A stretch of 64,000 nucleotides of DNA from Pipra filicauda (Eukaryota; Chordata; Aves; Passeriformes; Pipridae), in assembly GCF_003945595.2 (NCBI RefSeq), contig NW_024104553.1, positions 248,001-312,000 on the forward strand. The letters are read 5' to 3'. The notes beneath the pieces are model-generated. The model worked only from the letters and a program-made list of their open reading frames with translations. It was not told the origin of the DNA and ran no database searches. Both the position numbers and the translations under genes were made by a program. How positions within the stretch are numbered: the stretch's first letter is position 1; each line of letters begins with the position of its first letter. Shown piece after piece: positions 38,201 to 48,700 of the stretch.

Positions 38201-39587
38201 GGTCTGTGCTGGAAGTCCCAAGGGACTTGTGAAATGTGGACTGTGGGAGGAACAAGTGTCTGAGTGCTATATGTTTGTCAGCAAGCATCGAGCTTGACAA
38301 ATGGATGAGCAGGGGGACTCCTGAGGCTGGTAGGCGGGCTTGGATCCAGGCACAGGTGCAGGACAGACAGAGGGGCCGTGCTGGAACCCAAGGGATCCAT
38401 GAATGTGCGTGTAATTGTGAACCTGGAAAGTGCAGTGTGTGCTGGCAGGAGCGACCTTCTGTCTCGGCTGGACGAAGAGCAGGAGGGGACATGGCTGTCT
38501 GTGCTTGTGTTTATGTGAGTCTCGTAAGTACATGCTGTTGAAGACGGCACCACTGTCCGTGTCCAGCCTTGTCAGTGTTCTGCATGTGTCTGTGCTCTGG
38601 GATAGCTTTGCTACTGGTTGAACCTGCAAACAGGAAAGCGGCAGCTGCACCCCTCAGGCTGAGGAACCCCAGACTCCTCAGGCTGGGCTCTAGTGGCAGA
38701 GCAGGAGAGGTGCTGGGACTGCTGCAGGAGACAGCCACCCCTAATATTCTTTAACACTCCTAACAATTAATTAGCATCCCAGCTCAGAAACCTGTCAGGG
38801 GTTTTTAACTCTTACAGCACTCCAGACAACTACAACTGAGGAAGTTTGGAAGATCCAGACTGATTCTTCCCCTTTTGCCAACAAGCCCCAAGGCATGCTG
38901 CTTCCCAGGCGTCTCACCCCCACAAAAGGACTGTCACCCCTCAGCTGCCCAGCAGCACCTCCACAGAGGCACTGAGCAGCAGCAGCCCCCACCTGCATCC
39001 TGCAAAGCCAGGGTCCGCAGCATCTTGCCGGCACTGTGGCGGATCTGCTTCTCCCGGTGGCACAGCATCTTCATCAGCACGTCCAGGGCTCCCGTCTCCC
39101 TGAAGGCACCCGCCAGAGAGCCAATGCCGGCGTAGGCGCTCAGCACGTGCACAGTGTTCAGGATGGAGCACTTGGGCGTCCCGGCCTCGGCCAACTGCCG
39201 CATGGCTCGCTGCACCAGGCTCCTGACATCAGCCTTCATCTCCAGCAGCGAGGCTTCGTCCAGCGGGACATCTGCAGCCAACGGACTTGGTGCCTTCTCC
39301 TCTTTCACCCATGGCCCTTCCAGCTTCCTCTTGCCCAGCAGTGCTGGGCAGCTGGCACAGACCTCTTCTGCAGACATCCACATCGAGATGTTCTCTGGCT
39401 TGGTCTCTGCGCAGGAGGCACTGCTGCCTCCCACTGCTCTCTCTTCCAAGCTAATCACACTCCACTGGATCAGGTATTCAGGCCGGCCGTTGTGGCCTCG
39501 ACGCTGCCGGAGCAGCTTCTCCGGGTGGGCCTGCAGTTTGGGTCCCAGCTGCACAAGCAGGTTGCCATTGTGCTTCTCATTCACCAT
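24904..39587 (-). CDS. CUL7: Atypical cullin of the CUL7/CUL9 family, ARM-containing, no RBR
   Basis: This is the scaffold of a cullin-RING E3 ubiquitin ligase. 29 coding exons on the - strand join in one frame to 1983 residues, from ATG at 39587-39585 to TAG at 24906-24904. Domain order is N-terminal helical region, CPH domain (p53/ribosomal-protein binding in relatives), armadillo-like region, DOC/APC10 domain, cullin homology, neddylation segment. Human CUL7 has about 1698 residues and lacks the long ARM region. CUL9 has about 2517, with ARM and a C-terminal RING-IBR-RING. This gene has the CUL9-like front, but ends in FSTFR like CUL7, and no RBR is encoded before PACS begins. Position next to MRPL2 and KLC4 matches human CUL7. 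I therefore use CUL7, but CUL9 would be a defensible name. Exon blocks follow. Confidence 0.88.
25700..25728 (-). other. G-quadruplex-capable intronic motif on the cullin transcript strand
   Basis: On the - strand four runs of four G are separated by loops of 2, 3 and 8 nt, inside the intron between cullin exons 26036-25919 and 25465-25269. The whole intron is low-complexity, C/A-rich on the + strand. Confidence 0.55.
29704..31044 (-). CDS. CUL7: CUL7/9 exons 14-18: DOC/APC10 domain
   Basis: Exons: 31044-30954, 30881-30710, 30520-30415, 30062-29967 and 29879-29704. They give about 213 residues. Conserved DOC strings include [60 protein letters not shown] and [20 protein letters not shown]. 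In APC10 this fold recognises substrate degrons. In CUL7/CUL9 it is an insert ahead of the cullin module. This is the most conserved stretch of the gene. Confidence 0.93.
31191..34588 (-). CDS. CUL7: CUL7/9 exons 6-13: armadillo-like region
   Basis: Exons: 34588-34153, 33953-33752, 33446-33236, 33133-32946, 32800-32583, 32437-32206, 31829-31724 and 31418-31191. They encode about 607 residues of helical repeats. [45 protein letters not shown] and [10 protein letters not shown] match the CUL9-specific ARM segment that mammalian CUL7 lacks. [13 protein letters not shown] and ILAGCIQ are shared by both relatives. Two boundaries are uncertain. The acceptor of 33446 is a GAG/CAG tandem that could also give 33443. 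The exon ending at 32437 could instead start at 32533 in the same frame, leaving only a 49-bp intron. Confidence 0.85.
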
Positions 39588-39601
39588 GGCAGCAGATGTG
39601 C
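35022..39601 (-). CDS. CUL7: CUL7/9 exons 1-5: N-terminal region and CPH domain
   Basis: Exons in transcript order: 39601-38993 (ATG at 39587), 36710-36556, 36199-35681, 35540-35405 and 35212-35022. Together they encode residues 1 to about 532. The start [20 protein letters not shown] and the string [10 protein letters not shown] match CUL9/CUL7 N-termini. [30 protein letters not shown] and EGIHLPQ are nearly CUL9. The CPH domain (about residues 375-455) spans exons 3-4 and includes [20 protein letters not shown] and [13 protein letters not shown]. Exon 5 carries [14 protein letters not shown]. The 5' exon boundary at 39601 has a clean acceptor, implying an upstream non-coding exon. Confidence 0.9.
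36711..38992 (-). other. CUL7/9 intron (2.3 kb) with LTR-like and tandem sequence
   Basis: The intron between the first and second coding exons of the cullin. Its centre (about 37440-38020) holds the LTR-like block described separately. The remaining parts contain only short chance ORFs. Confidence 0.6.
37441..38020 (+). mobile_element. candidate endogenous-retrovirus LTR/leader remnant with CAGCTACTGG repeats
   Basis: On the + strand a TATA-like box (GAATATAAAAGG, 37471-37482) is followed about 100 bp later by ATTAAA at 37577-37582 and a pyrimidine-rich stretch, the spacing expected of TATA and poly(A) signals in a retroviral LTR. After this, the motif CAGCTACTGG or a close variant recurs near 37636, 37797, 37885, 37950, 37987 and 38006. 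No gag, pol or env reading frame is present. The assignment is by structure only; ends and target-site duplications were not found. Confidence 0.4.
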
Positions 39602-40398
39602 CTGCAGAGACAGAGGGGAAGTAGGAGCTGGGGAGAGGTGTTTGAGGCATGCTATGGCTAGAGATCTGTAATCTAGTGCTCATGACATGGCAGTGCAACC
39701 AATAAAATGTGCTTTTGTACTGGCTGTACTCATGGTTAGTGTTACAAGTTCCTAATACAGCAAGTCTAGTAAAGTATGAGATGTAGCTTGCTTTCTTTTT
39801 GGAAAACTGCATATGTGTGGAAACAAGACAATACGGTAGAACACAGTAATTTTTGGACTGCCAAATGGGCTATGGGCATGGCAGGAACACGGACAGCAGT
39901 GCCCAGGAACGGCAGCTTTCCCCAGGAGTTCAGCTGCAACACCTTGGCTGTGTGCTGATGGAGCTCCCCGAGCCAGCTGGAACATGCATGCTGGACCCAG
40001 GGGCCTGTACAAGTCTGTATTGGAGGGCTCCGCTGCACATCACCCAGTCGGGACTGGGAGCGCGGTGCAGGGACAGGCCTGTGCCCGGGACACACACGCT
40101 AAAGGCAGGTGGCACGGCGCTACATCACCGCGGAGAGCGCTCGCACGGGCAGGCCGCGCCAGCGGCAGCAGCAAAGCTCCTTCCAGGCGCGGGCCAAACG
40201 AGAGCTCGCCGGGCACCGAGCAGCGTCCGGCCTGGCCCGTTCTGGCTGTCGCACCCCCTCCCCGGCTGGCCGGGGGCCGCTAACGAGGCCTCCCCGAAAG
40301 GGCCCGGGACAGCGCCGCTCGGGGCGCTCGCCGGCCGTGCTGTGCCCAGCCCGCCGCCCTCCCTCCGCCGCGGGGCCGGGCCGGGGCGGCCCTGTTAC
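39602..40398 (-). other. CUL7/9 5' UTR intron
   Basis: The probable intron between the non-coding first exon and the ATG exon. It grades from AT-richer sequence near 39700 into the CpG island beyond 40100. No other feature is seen. Confidence 0.5.
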
Positions 40399-40560
40399 CT
40401 CCAGCACCGCTCTCGCGCCGCTCCGGCCCGCGGGCGCCTGCGCGGGCCCCGCACCGACCGCGGCTGCGCGGGGCGGGCGGCACCGGGAGCTCAGACCGGG
40501 CGGAGGCGGGACACTGCAGGATCGGGGCAGCGCTGGGGGCTGTGTGAGGCACCGGGGGCA
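40399..40560 (-). promoter_or_regulatory. CpG island with likely non-coding first exon of CUL7/9
   Basis: From about 40100 to 40560 the sequence is dense in CG dinucleotides. On the - strand a strong donor (GGAG|GTAACA) falls at 40399/40398 and would splice to the acceptor at 39601 just ahead of the start ATG. The exon's upstream end is not defined. There is no obvious TATA box, typical of a CpG-island promoter. It lies about 0.4 kb beyond the MRPL2 poly(A) signal on the same strand. Confidence 0.55.
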
Positions 40561-40962
40561 CAGTGCGGCACTCGGAGGGCAGCAGGACAGGGAAGGTGGA
40601 GAGGGAAAGGGGAGGCAGCGACCGGCGCGGGGCTGGGGAGCAGTGAGGGGTTAACGGGGCTGGGAGGCATTGAGGTCTGTGCTTCCCAGCTGTGCAGCAG
40701 GTCACTCTTGCTGGAAGCCACCCTCCTGCCCGTTCGCCTTCACTGCTCCACAAGCTGAGGGTGGGGGAAGAACCCAGTTGTCCTACAGCTGTGTTTGGCA
40801 CGAGTGTGCCCATTGACCCCACTGAGTCACCCACCCACCTCAAACTCAAGCCAAGGCTGTCCACAACCCCATGCTCATCTCTCCTGGCAACCCCACTACC
40901 AGACCCCAAGGCCTTGTACATAAAAGACATCAGTAATGTGACAGCAGTGGCATGAAGGATGC
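40561..40962. other. short intergenic gap between MRPL2 3' end and CUL7/9 promoter
   Basis: About 0.4 kb of sequence becoming less CG-rich toward MRPL2. No gene or repeat is recognised. Confidence 0.5.
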
Positions 40963-40968
40963 TTTATT
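40963..40968 (-). terminator. MRPL2 poly(A) signal
   Basis: TTTATT on the + strand, 12 bp downstream of the MRPL2 stop codon in transcript sense, gives a canonical AATAAA and an unusually short 3' UTR. Confidence 0.75.
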
Positions 40969-40979
40969 GGCTGCTGGCA

Positions 40980-42550
40980 TCACTCCGCTGCTCTGACCCG
41001 TGGCAGGTTGACGTAGCTCTTCATGGGCGGGAGAGGCTTGATCTTGCGCCCAGCCCAGCCACCCTTGCGGTGCCACAGGCCTGTGTGTGGGCGCTTGCCC
41101 AGCCAGCGGTTCCGGCCCGCTTTCCCAATCACCCGCTTGTTGTGATCCACGTTGGACACGCGGCCCACTGTAGCCACGCAGGTCTCCAGCACCTAGAGGG
41201 CAGAGAAGAGCTGCAGCCCTCCCTGCGGACACAGTTGCATGCCAAGGCAGTCGAGCCAGGGGCAGCACAGCTCCTTTACCTGCATATGCCTTTTGGAGGG
41301 CAGCTGCACGATGGCTGTCCCGTTCACTTTCCTCAGCAGCACCCCACAAGTCCCTGCAGCAGGCAAGAAAGGAGGTAGCTGCCTTGAGCAGCAGGTCAAA
41401 GTATCCCACTCTGTGGCAAGCACAACCCCATGCTGGAAACTCTCCAAAGACCCTGCCATTGTACTGCATGCAGCACTTCTTGCTGAAGACAGGGCCTTGA
41501 GAAATCAACAAGACAGAGCTGTCCCTGCCTCTCTGGAGGGCTGTTTTGCACTCTTAACAGGGGGAGAGCAGAGGAAAGCAACTCCCTGTCACTGGCCACC
41601 CACAGCAGTGCCCCCCTGCCCTCCTCTTCATCTGTGCAGAACCAAACCACTACAAACAGTGCAAGGCCTCCTCACCAGCTGCCCGGATGTACTGTGCTCC
41701 CTTCCCAGGGTGGCTCTCCAGGTTGCAGATCAGTGTGCCGACAGGCAGAGCCCCCAGTGGGTACGCATCCCCTTCGTTGGCAGACACTGGAAGACACAAG
41801 CTGACAAGTTGGGCAAGGAGCAACTGACGAGCCCTTGGCAAGGCCAGTGCAGCTGCCCCTGGCCCTGGCATGCACCTGCCATCCTGCCAATGTGAGAGGA
41901 GTTCTTGATGATGTCCCCCGGCTGCATGTTCTCCGTGGCAACGATCCAGCGCTTGCGGTTGCCGCCAGCCACCAGGGCGATGTCAGCCGACCTGCACGGG
42001 GAGCCGGCAGTGGCTGAGCAGGGGGTCACCGCTGGCACGGCTGCCCAGGCCCCGGGCCGAGCCCGCACCCCGCACTCGCCTGCAAGGGTCGTATCGGACC
42101 TTGATGACCTTCTCGGTGAAGGGCTCCGGCGGGGCCCCCTCCTCGTAGCGCAGCCGCTGGAAGTCGATCATGCGGTACCGCCGCTTGTGCCCTCCGCCGA
42201 TCCCCCGCACGCGGATGCGACCTGCGGGACACGGGAGCGGCTGCAGGCGGGACCCGCACCGCCCCGCCGGCCCCGGGGGCTCGCCCGTCCCCGCCTGCCC
42301 GCCCACCTGTGTGATCGCGGCCACCCGTCTTCTTCATGCCGATGGGCCGCACGGTGTACTTGACCCGGCACTTCCACAGCGGGTCGGTGGTGCAGCGCGG
42401 CGCCGAGCCGCCCAGCCCGCGGCAGGCGGCAGCCACCGGCCCCGACAGCCAGGGCGGAGGCCCAGGCGGCAGCACGGGGGGCCGGGCGCGGCGCGGGGCC
42501 GCCGAGAGCAGGAGCGCCCCGAAGGCGCGGCACAGCCCCAGCGCCGCCAT
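40980..42550 (-). CDS. MRPL2: Mitochondrial large ribosomal subunit protein uL2m
   Basis: This is the mitochondrial homologue of bacterial ribosomal protein L2, an RNA-binding protein near the peptidyl-transferase centre of the 39S subunit. Exons in transcript order: 42550-42307 (ATG), 42221-42080, 41991-41876, 41786-41676, 41353-41280 and 41192-40980 (stop). They join in frame to 299 residues, against about 305 in human. The N-terminus is Ala/Arg/Pro-rich with few acidic residues, as expected for a mitochondrial presequence. Recognisable strings include [88 protein letters not shown] and [12 protein letters not shown]. The donor after 42080 is GC rather than GT. The poly(A) signal AATAAA lies at 40968-40963. 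Confidence 0.97.
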
Positions 42551-42770
42551 GGTCGCGCGCAGGGGCCGCCGGGCGGGGCGGGGCCGCCTGAGGGGTGGGG
42601 GGAGCCGCCGGCAGGGGGCGCGCGCGCCGCCGGGAGGAGGTGGCGGCCATCTTGGATTTAAAGGGGCTGCGCCGCTGAGAGGGTGGGTGGTGTTGGGTGT
42701 GCGTCTCGCTCCGCCCCCGCCGGGACCGGGGCAGCGACCGGGGCCGCCATCGAGGTGTCGCGCCGAGCAG
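42551..42770. promoter_or_regulatory. Bidirectional CpG-island promoter of MRPL2 and KLC4
   Basis: The CpG island runs from about 42030 to 43280 and separates the MRPL2 start codon (42550) from KLC4. It has no TATA box. GGCGGCCATCTTGG at 42643-42654 resembles a YY1 element, common at TSSs of mitochondrial and housekeeping genes. On the + strand a donor CAG|GTGGGG at 42770/42771 makes the segment ending at 42770 the best candidate for the KLC4 non-coding first exon. TSS positions are inferred. Confidence 0.6.
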
Positions 42771-45700
42771 GTGGGGCGGGCGGGCTTACGGGGCTCGGTT
42801 GCGGCCCCGAGCGGGGGGAGGATGAGTGGGGCTCGGCGGCGCAGGCCTTCCCGGGCGGCGCCCCCACCCCACCGGCTGCGGGGCGCGGCGGGATCCCCGC
42901 GGGGAGCTGGGGAGGTCCCTGTGGCGGGCCCGGGACCGGCGGGGCTCGAGGACCGCAGCGCGTCCTGTTCGCCGGGACAGCGGGAGGAGCGAGGGCAGGG
43001 CTCGGGCTAGGGCCGCCGTGCCCGGGTCCCGCGGGCCTCGGTAACGCCGCGAGTCGGCGGCGTGAAGGGCGCCGGCCTTGCGGACTTTGGAGCCGGGGAG
43101 GTGCAGCCCGCGGGACCGGCCCCCGCCGACACCGGGAGAGCCGCTGGCTCGGGAGCCCCGCCGGCGCCCGCCCTGCTCGGGCAGCACCGGGTCCGCGGGC
43201 TCGGTGGTCCTGGCCCCGCCGCGGGCAGGGCCGGGTCGGCTGGCGGGGGCCAGGAGCCCCCGAGGGAAAAGCAGACTATGTATGTGACAACGACGGGTCA
43301 GCCCGAAGTCCCAGCCATGGCTATTTCCAGGGTGCTGCGGGCACAGACTGCGGGATTCACCGCTCTATAATTAGTCCGTGCCTTCACTGCCGGGAATGGC
43401 CTTCACTGTAAGACAAATAACGTATGTAATGTATGTTTGCATTCCTCCTATGTAACTTGTGTGACTTTTAACTGTGCCATTGCTGTGTATACCCCATAGC
43501 AAGCCAGGTTTGCCCTTCAGAATTAGGGAAGGGAGAACAGCTTTAGAGAAGAAATATATGTTGTGAGATGAGGCAAGAGAGAACCTGCGTGTCAACATGG
43601 CTGGGCTGCCTCCTGGGATACCTGAAGCCCTTCCCCCTCGGGGGAATCTGTGGGAAGGGACAGGAACACCGGTGAAGCACTGGGACAGGCAGATGTAGGT
43701 AACTGGGGACAGCATGAGGCTCACAAAACATCGTAGGGAGCACCATGACAGTTGTGTGTTACTGTGGATGGGGTGACTGCAGCAACTATCCAAGCTGGAA
43801 GCTGTGTCATTGTTCCCTCTCCGTGTAAAGCATCTAGAGACTGAACAAGTGCTTCTCAGCACTGCCTGGCCTAGTCCACCCTGTGCAGTGTGTACACAGT
43901 AGGGCTCCAGCCATCCCACATCTCCTGTATCTGGCCATCGCTGTGGGCACAGCGATAGCAACCACACAACTGGATGGTTCTCTGCAGCTACACCAGCTCG
44001 GCTTTAGGGGCTGGGATAGGGTCAGCAGTGGGACGAAGGCGAGGGTGATGCCAAACAGGATGTAAAACCTTTTGCCACAGGATGGAGGGTGGGATGGAAC
44101 AGGGCTTTGCCGATCTGAGTAGGAGCTCGAAGCTGGGTAGATCTCCTTGAGCAGAGTTTGTCGGCATCTCGGGGGCTTGGCCCCGCTCCTTGGTGCTCCC
44201 GTCGATCCCTGAGGAGGGAGCCGTGGGCTTGGCGCGCGTGGCGCTTTCTGCGCTCCCAGGAGAGCGTCCGACCGTCCTGTTCCCGAAGCCTGTCCGCATC
44301 CCTCCCCTCCCCCTGCCGCAGTGTGGTTGGCTGCCGAGCGTCGGGTGCCTGCGCCGCTGCTCGCTCCGAGGGCAGCGCGGCAGAGGGAGCTGCGGAGTGC
44401 CGCGGCCATCGCTCCTTCGCCTCCTCCGGGAGAGCCGGCGTTGGACAAGCCGCTGCAGGCAGCCAGGTACCGCTCCTCTGCGGCACGGGGCGGGGGACAT
44501 TCCCATCCGGTGACTGAGGCAGGCAGGGTGCCCAGGCACCCTGGAACAAAGGACCGCTTTGATGCGCAATTTCGGGCAGAGCTGATGAAAACTTTTTTTT
44601 CCTCGCAAAGCTTGCACTTAGCCAGGTGGCCACAGAATTTCTCTGTGGTGGTTCTGAGGGTTGAAGGGGTTTCTCTGGCTTACGTGTTCCAAGGATACGC
44701 AGCGGGCGTGACTCCTGCCAGACAAAGCCGGAGAAACGATGACGGAGGCAGGTCATACAGCGATGGCTCTCAAAGAGCCTTGTTTCCTCCCAAACCTTCC
44801 TTCCATCAATTAACTGCTTCCTAAGCTGTTCTGAATTGGAGGTGCACCCTACCAAAAGTGGTGGGCTGGGGGAGGGGGGGCAATCGCTGGTAAGCTTCTG
44901 GGAAGGAGAGGATGCGTCTGGGAGGTGGTGTCTGAAGAAGAGCTGGGGGATGGTGTTGCAGTAGAACGCTCTGGCCAGGCAGCCGGAGAAATCTGCACAA
45001 TGGTGGGAGACAGCAGCACGTTACCAGAAACCGCAGGCTTCCCTGTGTCTTGCACAGGGACATCTGGCACTCTGTTGCGGTTCCATGCTCCCTAGTGCCC
45101 TTGCTCTCCTCTCTGCCATGCCACCTTGGAGATATGGAAAGCACCCGCCCCTGCCTCTTAGTGTGGGGAAAGGGTGGTGTTCAGCACACATAGGTCAAAG
45201 ATCTAGCCAGCTCAGACACAGGGTAAATAAACATGGCTGCGCTTTGCTTTTAATTGGCAGAAGGAGCAGGAAGCATGTGTTCTTTCATCTGCTGTTTTGG
45301 AGGAATGTCCAGGTTGGAATAACAATATTAACCCCAAATTCCAAAATGGCTCTTGGGGCACAAAGGACACGTGGCCAGATTCTGACCTTGGCAGAGTTTC
45401 TGGATAAAGGCTTAATTTGCTGGGAAAGAGCCACATAGCTCCTCAAAGAGCTCCAGCTACATAGGGGAGCCAGAGGTAGAACGGATCCTTTGCATGTTAT
45501 GCAGGTAGAGGTTTGTCTCTGTGAATTTGGCTGCCTTGTTATGGTTTACAAAACCTGTTTGCTTCTGGAAATAATAGCGCAGTCTTGCAGTCTGCAATCG
45601 ACTGGTGTTTGCGGCTGCCCCAGGTACACCATGGGAGGAGTGTTTTGCACTCCAGAGCCCTTCGGGGCGCACACAGTGGCTTCAGGGCTCTTGCTGGTCC

Positions 45701-48700
45701 CATCTGCATCCTGGCCTTCTGTACTCCTCAGGCAAATCCAGTGCATAGCATTCACATTAGACAGATGCCTGCAGAGGCACTGGCTCCTGGGAATTATTCT
45801 GCCTGCTTTAATACCACTTGATGCTGTCAGGGCAAGGTAATGGCTCTCACTCTATTTTTTATAGAGTGAGACTCCCAATCAGATTCTGAAACTAGGAAGA
45901 GATGCTTGTCCTGGCTTTATTCCAACTGCTTAGCTCTTGTCTCCACTAGCCTGGAAACACATTTTGATGGTGTTCTACTGTAGTCCCCGGTGCAGCAGAT
46001 GCAGAATGGATTTGGTGAGCTGCTGCAGACATAAGCAAGAATTTAAAAACAAGGTCTTATCAGCTGATCTGGAGGTGCCAGCTCAAGCTTGCTAGTGGGG
46101 GTGGTGAAGACTGCTTCTCATTCCATTGGCCTGCTGGAAGGTGCACGTTACCCCAGCCAGCTGGTGTTGTAAGCAGTATGAAGTGTAATACAGAGCAGAG
46201 TGGTTTTCTGCTAATGATTTTCTGCTAACAGGTTGGTGCTGTTTATTTGTTTGTTTTTGCTATGGGTGGTTGTTTTGTTGGGTTTTTTTAACTCTTATTG
46301 CTTCCAATATCTGTATTCTCTAGTAGTAATCAATGAAGGGAGTAAGACCTTCATGGTCTTGAAAGAAATGAGTAATCTGATACAAAGCCAACCAGACCAC
46401 TTGCTCTGTCTTCCTCAGAGTACGTATGCATATTGGAATCGGATCATGCTTTGATAACGCAAAAATTGCTTGCTCTGGTCAGTCGGAACAAACCCTAGTA
46501 CCTTTTGTCTTGTCATTTCCAGCTAAAGGCTGGAAAGAGGGAGGAGGATGGGAAGCTCCCATGTTCTTTCTGTAGTGATTTGAACTTGACTTACTGTGGC
46601 CAAGTCCTTTTAAAGCCGCTTTAGCACCACGTGCCCTTGGTTTCAGGAGGGTTATGTGAAGGTGTGTTTTCTGTTAGAGGTGGTAGGTGGTAGGGAGCTG
46701 AAGCTTCTGGGACAGAGAGGAGTGTTTGGTGCTGAAGGGAAAGAGCATCAAGGGAGCCTCTTATCTCCTTGCAGAACCCTTCTACTTGAGCTGCAAATCT
46801 AGTCCTTAGTCCTAGTCCTCTGGGCCTCTTGCAGCATGCTGGTTAGCACAGACATTCCCAACACAAGCCTTACAGTATCTAGAAAAAAACCCTCAGAGCT
46901 TCACAGTCAGCTAGTGCTGGCATGTGTCAGCTGCTGCTAAAAGAAGCAATCTTAGCCTTGATCCCTGTCCAGGGAATAGGGAGGGCTATGCTGTTTCCAA
47001 TAGCACAGTCAACTTGTACTGAGTTACACCACTCTAAGGATTGTGGAAGCTCCTTGGGTGAAGCCTTTCTGGTCTTGGAGGTTTGCTTCAAAACTGTGTG
47101 CGGAGGGTGCCTGGATGCCAAAGAGAGTCCTGGTTTTGGGACACAGGAGAATGTGAGCGAGAGAGCTTGTTGCCTCCACTACCTGCTCTGTTACTTGAGT
47201 TAGATTGCATTGCTTCTCTTGCTTTGGAGAAGGATCCCTGTGGGACCCTGCTGAAAGGAGGCATGCACTGCATTCCCTGTCTCTAGGCCTTGGATCAGTT
47301 TCTAGTGCTGTGCCTCGCTCCTTTGTCATGAAAAGGTGTTCAGCAAAGGCAAATGCATTGAGTTTATCTAAGGAATTCAGGAATTTGTTGGAAAATGTGT
47401 TGGGAAGGAACTTTGGGTGGCAGATGAAGCTCTAGGTGCCCCCTTTTTTGGCAGTAGGGTAGAAACTTCTGAGCCAGAAACAAATGGTGACAGAGAATGT
47501 CATGCACGTTGGAGTTTGTAATATCTGAAAGACTTTGGGATTGCAGCTCAGAGATTTGTTGGATATGAACTTCCAGGGTGCTGACCCGTCACTGATCTCT
47601 TTGCGTGTTCTTAGTGGCTCTAGGGGAGCATACAGGCATTTCTGGCAGTGGTAACGAGCATCACAGAGCACTGTTGCTGCTCTGTGCCTCACGTGAACCT
47701 CAGCATTTCTTGTTTTACCCGTATTAGAGCAGCTCTGGAAATACCGACTGTTGGATGTACAGCTCAGAAGCACCAGTTTGTCATCCCTTTTCTATCGGTC
47801 TGTTACAGTAGCCTAGGGTGGTGACCCTGAGCACAACGGTTCTTCTAGCAGTGGTGTGGCAGTGTGCAAGTTTCCTGGCAGTGTTAATGTGTCCTGGCTG
47901 TGCAGTGGAAATCTCAGAGGCTCTGTGCAGCTGACTGTAATCTCCTACAGCCTCTGTTTGCTTTCTGACACTATGGTATCAAAATAAGGAGAAAGCTTGT
48001 GCTTATGACATGGCCTCTGTGGTGGTTGCAACTTTGGCACTTTGATTGCTTTTTACTGCTTTTATTTTATTTTTCAGCATCCAAAGTATTAGGTCATGGT
48101 TTTGTTGCAGTGTTGAAGACTCAGCTGTCTTATTTGCGAACTCACTTCTAGCTTCATTGGAGGTCAACCAGTCTTTCCAGAGACCCTTTGTTGTTCAGCA
48201 GTAATGAGCTGGCAGAGGTCCAACAGTGAAAAAACCAAAACACCCTATGCGCCACCCCTCCCTGCTTTTGTCGAGTTGTTTTTCTTCCCAAATGTATAAC
48301 CTTGCTGTTTTACCAGGTAGCATAAGCGTGTCTCACAGCATGAGACTGGGATAATTATGGTGAAGTAAGACTAAGCCCTCTGTTCCTATTTCTAAATGCT
48401 ACTGTTGCTATCTGTCTCCCAAATGGTCACTCATTCTTGCTATGGGTCAGACTTACTCTTCCACAGGAAGCTTTTTCCACAACCCAGCTGTTTTCCTGCA
48501 ACTACCTTATCCTTAGATCACCTTCTCCTGCAGAAGAATTTGCTGCTAAAAATCTGTGCCCATTTCTATACAGAAAGTGCTGGCAGACCTGCAATTTGAA
48601 GGAAGCTGCAGTTATTGTCTTGACACTATTACTTGTTCAAGTTGGGATGGTACCCTGCATTTCACTTAGGTCCAGGAACATGCAGAGAGGCAGTGAACTG

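Noticed and set aside
39853..40758. 301-codon + strand ORF in the CpG island
   Set aside because: CpG-island translation rich in Arg/Gly/Ala/Pro with no family match. It overlaps the promoter and non-coding exon of the cullin.
42336..43411. Long + strand ORFs in the MRPL2/KLC4 island (224 and 242 codons)
   Set aside because: Compositional artefacts of CG-rich sequence. KLC coding starts at 53070 with a clear family N-terminus.
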